64,000 bases of DNA from Ceratodon purpureus (lineage: Eukaryota; Streptophyta; Bryopsida; Pseudoditrichales; Ditrichaceae). The stretch covers positions 13,324,081 to 13,388,080 of the forward strand of contig CM026422.1 of assembly GCA_014871385.1 (NCBI GenBank), written 5' to 3'. How positions within the stretch are numbered: position 1 is the first letter of the stretch; each line of letters opens with the position of its first letter. Of this stretch, positions 56,677 to 64,000 are shown piece by piece. Both the position numbers and the translations under genes were made by a program. The notes under the pieces were generated by a model. It was not told the DNA's origin. It saw nothing but the letters and a program-made list of their open reading frames with translations, and searched no databases.

Positions 56677-58884
56677 TGGGTAGAACATCTGGACTATCTC
56701 CGGAAAACGTTCCAGCGATGCCGGGAGACTAAACTCAAGCTCCATCCGGGCAAGTGTTTTTTCGGTATGTTAGCCGGACTATTGCTCGGACACATAGTCA
56801 GCCGGAAGGGAATAGCAGTGGATGTAGCAAAAGTAATAGTCATGTTGGCCCTTCTTGCCCCCACCAACCTCCGGGAACTCAGAGGATTTCTGGGGTGTGT
56901 GGGATACTACCGGAGGTTCATTGAGAATTATGCCCGGTTGGCAATGCCACTAACGGAGCTGCTCAAGAAGGAAGAAGAGTACCTCTGGACGGAAATCCGT
57001 CAACAGGCTTTTGAAGAACTGAAGAGACGGTTGGTCACAGCCCCTATACTAGCCCCACCGGATTGGTCGAAATCTTTTCATGTCACTTTGGATGCATCCG
57101 GTTGGTGTGTGGGAGCTATCCTATGGCAATTGGATGACGAGGGCCGGGAGCGACCCATCTATTATGCCAGCCGGCAGATGAATCCGGCCGAGAAGAATTA
57201 CACGACAACCGAACGGGAGGCTCTAGCCGTCATTTATGCGTGCAAGAAATTTCGCCATTACCTGTTGGGGTACAAAGTCATCTTCCATACGGATCACGAC
57301 TCGCTGAAGTATCTAGTCAACAAACCGGATCTGTCCGGAAGGTTGGCCCGGTGGATATTACTTCTTCAGGAGTTCAACTACGAAGTTATTGTCAAATCCG
57401 GGAAGTCTAACCTCAATGCAGATTATTTGTCGCGACAACGGGGGAAGGAGAGCAAGGAGGAGATATCTTCAGAGTTTCCGGATGAATTCCCGGAAGAATA
57501 CCCGGTTGGTACCAGTATACAGGATATACCGGACCCCCGCGACCTGCCGGTCGTAGGAGGTACGTCTTCCGTCTACCGAATTCAGGAGGACGAAGGGGAG
57601 GACCAGGATCTTCAGCGGATTAAGAACTATCTCCAGACTCAGAGGTATCCGGAAGGACTGAGTAGGGAGGAGAAGAGTGTGTTTCAGCACCGGGTGGCAC
57701 CGTACTTCCTCGTCGGAGAATTGCTTTTCAAACTAGGGGCGGATGAAAAACTCCGACGCTGCCTAGAACCCATCTATCGCCGGAAGGTCATCCGGGCTTT
57801 GCATGATGGACCGGCCGGAGGACACTATGCATCCGTCATCACCGTACAGAAGATCCGCGAGGCCGGATACTGGTGGCCACACCTTCACCGGGATGTTCAT
57901 CAATTTATAAAAGAATGCGATCCCTGCCAACGGATAGGAGCTCCGGCCGTACGGCATCACTGGCCGTTAACTCCCATTGTTCCACTAGCACCGTTTGAAA
58001 AATGGGGAGTGGATTTTATTGGACCAATTCAACCGGTAGGCACTCAGAGGCACCGGTACATCATTTTGGCGACGGACTACGCCACGAAGTGGGTAGAAGC
58101 CAGAGCCACCCGGAAGAATGATGCCGAGACATCCGCCCGGTTCATATTCGAAAGGATAATGATGCGATTTGGCCATCCGTTGGAGATAGTGAGCGACCGG
58201 GGAACACATTTCCTGAACGAAGTGGTGGCCGGTCTGACCAACCAGTACGAGGTCAAACACCGGAAGACCACACCGTACAATCCTAAGGCGAACGGATTGA
58301 CGGAACGTGCCAACGGAATAATCTGTAAGATTCTGACCAAGGTGGTGACCTCACATAAGACGGACTGGGACCGGAAACTGACATCGGCGGTCTACGCGTA
58401 CAACACGGCACACAAGAGTACAACCGGACGGACTCCGTATTATCTGGTATACGGACAGGAGGTACTTCAGTCCATCGAGACGGAAGTAGAGACGTTGAGG
58501 GTACTCGCAGCCAACCACGGAGATAAAACGGATGCACTCGACGACCGTCTACAGGTCATCGACCGGATGGAGGAAGACCGGATGGAGGCATTGGAACGGA
58601 CAAAGGAGGTCCAAGCCAAAAGGAAGGAAGTGTATGACAAGCGAATCACAACGGATAAAGGAATCGAAGAAGGAGGATTGGTTCTAGTCTATGACAGCCG
58701 GTACAAGAATTTCCCGGGTAAGTTACATACTCGCTGGATGGGACCGTTCCGGGTTGATAAGATTTATTCCAATGGGTCATTACAACTTTCAGACCTAGAA
58801 GGATATCCAATGGATACTAGGGTGAATGGATCCCGGGTCAAACTGTACAGACCGGATGACATTCGCGAGGACGCTCACGGGTGA
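56677..58884 (+). pseudogene. pol: Pol of element A, 3' part (RT end, RNase H, integrase)
   Basis: Continues the interrupted frame directly after the GCCGG duplication; removing element B and one duplication restores the frame. It contains the RT end (FLGCVGYYRRFIENYARL), RNase H (FHVTLDASGWCVGAILW, HTDHDSLKYLVN), an integrase HHCC finger (HDGPAGGHYAS...CDPCQ), core (WGVDFIGPIQ, DYATKWVEAR, IVSDRGTHFL, YNPKANGLTERANG) and GPFRV module. Stop at 58,882-58,884, then AAAAGGGG purine tract and the 3' LTR. No chromodomain. It has no own start and is inactive while split. Confidence 0.93.
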
Positions 58885-58895
58885 AAAAGGGGTAA

Positions 58896-61800
58896 TGTGG
58901 AAAGTGATTTCCACGGTTGACACACCGGAATACTAATTCCGGTAGGAAAATGATAAAAAAATTAAAAATTTTATGTTAGAAATACGGAAGTACTAAGCCT
59001 ATAAGTAAAACAACCGGTTAAGCCGGTCGGCTGAATAAATAAGTGACCGGAAGGCCAGCCGGGTGAGATCCGGTCGTCTGCGGTGGAGGAGAGACGGGTA
59101 CAGTACATATGACAGAGCCCTGACCCGGCAGACTTAAGGATAACCACCAAAAGGTACAACGCACACGGGGATAATGGCTGCAACCATTAATACGCCGCCG
59201 GTCGCGACCGTCCAATGATGAGGGGCTACGACCGTCCGTCATGATGAGCTACGAACGGGTGGGCGCGAGGGCAGGTATAAAAGGAGGAAGGACCGCCATG
59301 CTCTTCCTTTCTCTTTGTCATTTTGTGGCACGACGGGTCCTTGCGCTCTAAGGCGGTGGGCGCAGTTAGGGTTAGACGGTAGGAGAGAGACGGTGAGACG
59401 GAAGTGTTTCCGTTAGGCGAGAGATTGTGGTGAAGATCGTGCGTGCAGGTGTTACCGGAGTGACGGAGAGGAGGACTTAGCAGAATGGGTAGGAAAGGGA
59501 AGGAACCGGCGGCGGAAGGGCAGTCGTTCAGGGTACAACGGGTAATGCCGTTGATACCGGCCGGAGAGAAGGAGAAGGAGCTCCTCCGGACCGCCTTAGA
59601 GTCTATGGGTTGTGAGGTCCTACTGGACAAGGCATGGGGTTGGAAGCTTGCCCTTCCGGCCCAGGAGATCCTCGTCAAGAATCCTGAGAATCGAGGAACC
59701 ATCCGGGGAGAGCCGGATAAGTGGTCGGCACAACTCTGGAGGGAGACGTATGGTTTCAAGAACTCCGGCGGCGAGGTCTCGACGCCGGAGCCCCGGGACT
59801 TCATACATCAGTATCTCAAGGGGACCGGAGACCCGAGAGAAGGATGGGGGCTGGATGACATTGCGGATCCGGAGGCCCGGAGAGTAGTAGGGTTTATGAA
59901 CCCTATTTTCCATCCGGAAAAGCCCAAACGGATCACCAACAAGTGGGCGTCCGTTTTCATTGGGGCCATGATCGGTGAATTCACGGTGGACTAGGGGGTC
60001 ATGATGAAGACGATAGTCGACCGACAGGTGGCCAATCTCCGGAAGACCAAGAAGCAGGCCACCTGCCTTCCGTCTTTCCTCATTCACCTCTACCGTACTA
60101 AGGGACTGTTGACTGCTGAAGAGGTCCGGGAGTACGATATGCTCTTAAGCTATCAGCAGTTCGCTGAGCCAGAAGAAGTGTCCGACCAGGACGACGAGGA
60201 TGATGTTATTGAGGTCTCCCCCACGCCGGCTAAGAGACCCCGTCCTAGCCCGGAAAAGGGACAGCCATCCGGATCACCTCGGACTCCCGCACCGGCCAAG
60301 CGAACCCTGAACACGGAGATCCAACAGCCCACCGGACCACCGGAGCACACCGGAGATCCGTACCAGGACTTAGTTAACCTATCGGAGCAGGCAACGACAT
60401 ATGCCCGGTTCTTACAGTCGACTAGGAAGGCGGAGGGCCGGTTGGCTAGGGAGGTAATGATCCTTACGGGTTCGGACCGGTTGGAGGATTGCCTGAGCAT
60501 TCTTCGCAAGCAGCGGGACTTGGCCGGTCTCCAGGAGAAGCACATGGACCGGCTGGCGAAGTACCGGGAGACGAATCGGAAGCTTGAAGAGGAGGTGCGT
60601 GATGCCCGGAAGGATTTCAATGACGCCCGTGACCGGGCAGTCGAGGCCATCCGGTCGGTCGCCGAGATCAAGGCCACTTTAGCTCTTCCGGTAGATGTGG
60701 CCAATCAGTGCGCCGTTTACCAAGCTTTCCTGACCCGTCAACCGGATCCGACTACGAAGAATATTATAAAGTTCATGCACGACCGGACGCAGGTGATGAG
60801 GGACACATGGATGATGATGAAGAACCTGGTGGAAATCCTCGGTTACGCAGAGGCCGGTCCGTCATCAGGGCCACCGGCAAATCAAGAGGATCCCAGACCA
60901 CCGTCCCCAACCAGGGAACCGGCACCGGTGCCACCTCCAGCCTCTCCGATACGGTCGGCCATCCGGCCCGCCCAACAGGAGATAGGACACCCGCTGGAGG
61001 ATCCTATTCCGGACACCTTGAGCAGTCTGCACACTCTACCCAACTTGGATGGAGTCGAGACTGTTAACCCCGGAAACATTCCCTTGGAACCGGACCAGAG
61101 ACCCCCACCGTTAGATTTTATACCGGTACAGGGATCTCCGGAAACGCTCCAGGTGGATCTCAGCGCAGTTCCGGTGGCGGCAAGATCTCCATCCCCGGCA
61201 GCTCAAGCAGAACGATCCCGGAAGTCCAGTGAACCGTCAGCATCTGCGGCTCCGGAAGAAGACCCCCCGTTGAAGAAACTGAAGCGGGTACAGAAGAAGG
61301 AACGGTTGGACGGAACCCGGCACAGTCCCCGGCTCGATAAGCACAAGGAGTAGGGTTTAGGATAAGGACCGGATAAAATGGCAGCGACTAACGATGGGGC
61401 TCCAGTGCACCCGGCTGCCAATCCGGATAGATAACGGCAGTAACTAGGAATAGAAGGCGGCCACCGGTCCGGGATTCCCGGATCCAAGATCCGGAATTTC
61501 TGGATCTCGGTGGGCCACTTGGTCGCTTTAGGAACCGATAGGTTTTAGTATTTAAGATAGACGTTTTTCCAAGGCCGGGGCCTTGTTTTTGTACGCCGTT
61601 TTGTTGTTGCAATTGAGAATATACTTTTGGATTTGTTGTGTCAACCGGCTGCTGACGGGTCCGTTGCCGTATGGTTTGTGGTTCTATTGTCTTCAGTAGT
61701 GTTCCGGAGGAGTGTTGAACAGTAGGAAGGTCAGGAGAGCGCCCGGAGAGACTGGGGAGGTGTCGAGCGTCGAGTGTTGACGGTTTCCAGTCCCGGAAGG

Positions 61801-62410
61801 AGCCCGTAGGGAAGGAGAGACGTATTGCAGCAGGGCTGGTAGTCTCAAGGACACGGAGAGCCGTGTGTACACCGGGATCCGGAAACGGACCGGTCGCTTC
61901 CTGTAGATGGGATAAAAGCCGGATGTCCTACTGCGAACCAATCCGGAAGGGAGATAGTATAGTAGAATACTGTGCAGTCGTAAGGTGATGTCATTGTAGT
62001 AGGATTTCCGTATCCGTAACCGGCACTGAGTAGTTATCCGGACCGGTCCCTAGCCGTACGGAAGGATTATTACTCCACTTCTCGGGTGGTAGATAGGAAC
62101 AGTGGGGTGTCCAGCCACTTTAAGTTACGGGACGGTGGAAAATCCAGCCACTTTAAAGGATAGACGGATCAGTGGGAACCGGCCACTAGTCTAAAAAGCC
62201 GGAAAATAGGAACGAGGCAAAAACTACCGGATTCGTCCAACCGTCTGTAAGACGGAGTACGGTCGGACACTGGTGGTGATTTCCGTTAAAGTCTAAAAGA
62301 AAGAAAACTATAGGTCTTCGTGGGAACGAACACGGAGTGGTTTACTTTGGAGGGTAGTTAGTGTGAATTAAGTGCCTTCCGGAGGAATACGTATACCACG
62401 TCGTGCTACA
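58896..62410 (+). repeat. 3' LTR of element A
   Basis: Matches 36,146-39,660 at offset 22,750 with about four substitutions. Followed by the GAGGT duplication at 62,411-62,415. Confidence 0.95.
59485..61353 (+). pseudogene. LTR-encoded protein of element A, 3' LTR copy, nonsense mutation
   Basis: Copy of the 622-codon ORF. A TGG to TAG change (59,992-59,994, codon 170) cuts it inside the N-terminal domain; the frame downstream stays open (60,001-61,353). One other visible change (60,171) is silent. The 5' LTR copy is intact. Confidence 0.9.
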
Positions 62411-62415
62411 GAGGT

Positions 62416-62640
62416 AGGTTGTAATTCAATAATATCACTGGCCATGTAGAGTGGCTAAGTGATTGGTTTGAAAAAGGGTTCACTCCATCTGTGGCCAGAC
62501 CTAATCGTATATTCATGTCCTCAGCCGCGAATTCCGGATACAAAGCGTTGATGTGTTTCCAAGCTTTAGAGTCTGGTACCATTAGAACCAGTTTCGGGTC
62601 TTGGGAGGGCCCTTTGAATTTGATCTACTGTGGAAGCAAG
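62416..62640 (-). pseudogene. TNP2 transposase fragment, N-terminal side of the split
   Basis: The minus strand reads PDSKAWKHIN, YPEFAAEDMNIRLGLATDG, VNPFSNQSLSHSTWPV and NYNLPP, the TNP2 block carrying the first catalytic Asp (ATDG). It continues in frame, after removal of element A and one GAGGT, into 36,145 downward. Upstream (beyond about 62,640) the frame decays and no further TNP2 block is recognised. It was not found as an ORF because of its short length. Confidence 0.85.
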
Positions 62641-63269
62641 GACATTGCCCGGGTCGAATTGGGGTACAGTGGGAGGTGGCACTAATGGTGCCAAGATGGA
62701 CTGCTACATCAGAAATATGGGGCTGCGGCCAATCACCAAGTCCGCTGTGCAGTATACGTGGAAGTGAGCTGAGATGCTCGGTACATTGTGTACCGGCTTG
62801 GGAAGTCTAAAGAATCCTATTTAGAAGAGTGGTGGGAGTATAGAAATGTTTTTGAGTGTCCCTGGTTATGTCACGGCACTTGGTACCTAGTACCAACGTT
62901 CCATTTGTTTAATCAGAGACTAGAATTCTAAATGTTGTTCAACCCGGCCACGGCAGATGACATGTTATTGCAAGGTATATAAAACCTTCAAAAATTTGGC
63001 CACGGTGGATGGGGCGCGGGGACGAGGGCGACACCGCAGCATAATAAACGGCGGGAAGGTTGACTTCGTGGCATCGTAGAACAAAGTGACGTTGGGGGGC
63101 GGTTACAGTTGGGGAGTTGTGGATGCGGCAGCATGGACGTTATGTGCAAGTAAGCCGGTGTTGGTTCACTGCTTTTTCGGGGGTGAGTTTTTGAGAAGCA
63201 ACCTGATTCCGCGTTTAGAGTGAATGATATCCAGTGTTGTGACACATCATTGATAGAACAGTTAGTAAG
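62641..63269. other. Region between CACTA remnant and the last gene
   Basis: It probably includes decayed CACTA sequence and the promoter/leader of the gene at 63,270. The minus-strand ORF 62,988-63,431 overlaps that gene and is judged a shadow. No right-hand CACTA terminus (CCTAGTAGTG) is present. Confidence 0.4.
62976..62984 (+). promoter_or_regulatory. TATA-box candidate
   Basis: TATATAAAA about 285 bp upstream of the ATG at 63,270, in the orientation of that ORF. Confidence 0.45.
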
Positions 63270-64000
63270 ATGTTGCGCCAACGTAAGCCAAGGCCCGAAG
63301 TTATTGCAGTGGTCGTTTACAATGACCAGGATGTTGAGGGGAGGTGGATACCTATGCGGCTGGAGATGGATTCGTGGGTGACTCTTCGAGCCGCAACCAG
63401 AGGCCATTGGGGAAGGGATGCTCGGGCACATGGCGAGGACTCTGCCGCGGGTGCGTGGAAGGCACAGATTAAACAGTTTCGTTGGAGCACTCAGAATGCT
63501 AGCAGTACCCGCACACCTAAGCTGGAAGCAGTCTTAGTTAGGCATGCTTACCTTCGTCGGCAAATCCACTTAGATCCCGAGGTTGCACACAATGAGCCGC
63601 GTTGTGCTAACTATTTGTATGCATCGTTTTGGGAAGACTGGGTACATCCCTCTTCGATACTGGACATTATTCTAGTGGTGCATCACGAAGTAGGGGAGGC
63701 TACTAGAAACCACTGGGCACATCGGGATTTGATGGAGAATGGCACCTTTTATTTGAGAGCGGTGTACGTGCCACCAGCAGGAATTGAACTCTATGGACAT
63801 CTGGAGCCAATCCCGTTGCCAACCTTCGATGACCCTGCTTGGCCAGTACCCGACATGCTAACCTCGGAGGCATTCCGTTCTAGACTGACTAATGATTTTG
63901 CTGCCGCAATGAAACCCACCACTGGAAGCAAGGCGGCTCATATCCAGTGGTTCTTGCCCATGCATGTTATGGTCGACCTCTTTGCAACAGCAGGAGAGAA
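63270..64000 (+). CDS. Unrecognised gene, N-terminal 243 codons, open at window edge
   Basis: An ATG at 63,270, preceded by an in-frame TGA (about 63,240), opens a frame that runs to the end of the window without a stop. The start is basic (MLRQRKPRPEVIAVVVYND). It is rich in Trp, His and Arg, with a block ILDIILVVHHEVGEATRNHW and later YVPPAGIELYGHLEPIPLP. No signal peptide or known domain is recognised. It could be a host gene or an accessory gene of the CACTA or another element in opposite orientation; neighbours do not decide. Composition and length argue that it is a real coding region. Confidence 0.55.
   Translation, partial: MLRQRKPRPEVIAVVVYNDQDVEGRWIPMRLEMDSWVTLRAATRGHWGRDARAHGEDSAAGAWKAQIKQFRWSTQNASSTRTPKLEAVLVRHAYLRRQIHLDPEVAHNEPRCANYLYASFWEDWVHPSSILDIILVVHHEVGEATRNHWAHRDLMENGTFYLRAVYVPPAGIELYGHLEPIPLPTFDDPAWPVPDMLTSEAFRSRLTNDFAAAMKPTTGSKAAHIQWFLPMHVMVDLFATAGE

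Larger units (their letters stand above)
36146..62410 (+). mobile_element. Ty3/gypsy LTR retrotransposon, element A (26.3 kb including nested element B)
   Basis: Two 3,515-bp LTRs (TGTGGAAAG...GTGCTACA) bound it, with GAGGT target duplications, a primer-binding site, gag, pol and a purine tract (58,885-58,892). Element B is inserted in its reverse transcriptase, so its own length is about 12.9 kb. Pol order protease-RT-RNase H-integrase defines Ty3/gypsy. FIDDFAVF in RT and the absence of a chromodomain suggest the Athila/Tat side of the family. The LTRs differ at about four positions that I can see (36,330/59,080; 36,355/59,105; 37,243/59,993; 37,421/60,171), so insertion was recent. Confidence 0.95.

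Noticed and set aside
62988-63431. 147-codon minus-strand ORF
   Set aside because: Overlaps the plus-strand ORF at 63,270, which is longer, has an upstream stop and a TATA box. The minus ORF is Pro/His-rich without any motif.

Overview
The window is nuclear DNA of a plant, almost certainly a land plant. The evidence is spliced genes, TTTAGGG-type (CCCTAAA) tracts scattered in short repeats, a CACTA transposon, a hAT-type miniature element, tRNA-like SINE candidates, and three Ty3/gypsy elements with plant-type primer-binding sites or gag-protease. The species cannot be fixed from the sequence. A methyltransferase-like gene and the style of the retroelements would fit a non-seed plant, but that is inference.

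Region 1 (1-9.8 kb) is mostly broken genes and elements. It holds a trihelix (Myb/SANT-like) pseudogene (2.86-4.04 kb), a tRNA-like short repeat, and the 3' half of a spliced gene resembling permuted N4/N6 amino-methyltransferases (4.86-6.14 kb, minus). A truncated Ty3/gypsy element (about 6.2-9.8 kb, minus) follows; a 584-bp hAT-type foldback MITE with a perfect 8-bp target duplication splits its gag-protease ORF.

Region 2 (9.25-25 kb) is a segmental rearrangement. Two inverted arms of about 4.5 kb carry identical 732-codon genes for a DEAH-box spliceosomal helicase of the Prp43/DHX15 type. They flank a 5-kb spacer, and a 1.66-kb direct repeat lies outside the left arm and again in the spacer. 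The outer ends of the arms fall inside copies of a roughly 600-bp tRNA-headed repeat, which points to ectopic recombination between repeats. The arms differ most visibly by one unit of a 48-bp minisatellite next to the helicase 5' end.

Region 3 (25-31 kb) is gene-poor. It has a cluster of near-perfect 22-bp palindromes (core CTGCCGTTAACGGCAG), a LINE-type zinc-binding RT remnant, and fragments of unrecognised genes.

Region 4 (31-62.6 kb) is a three-level nest. A CACTA element (left end 30,991; TNP2 transposase and DUF4216-type domain, minus strand) is split by a 26-kb Ty3/gypsy element, 'element A' (36,146-62,410, plus strand, 5-bp target duplication GAGGT). Element A is itself split inside its reverse transcriptase by a 13.4-kb relative, 'element B' (43,307-56,671, minus strand, duplication GCCGG). 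Both have 3.5-3.7 kb LTRs. Inside each LTR, about 150-210 nt after a TATA box, lies a long ORF (622 and 731 codons). The two ORFs are homologous and share one layout: N-terminal domain, acidic stretch, coiled coil, Pro-rich region, basic tail. Gag and pol are in the same frame in both elements, separated only by UGA-CGG, a known readthrough context. The LTR-borne ORF together with the conserved readthrough junction is the best candidate for an undescribed system here.

The last kilobase contains the start of an unrecognised plus-strand gene with a TATA box, open at the window edge.
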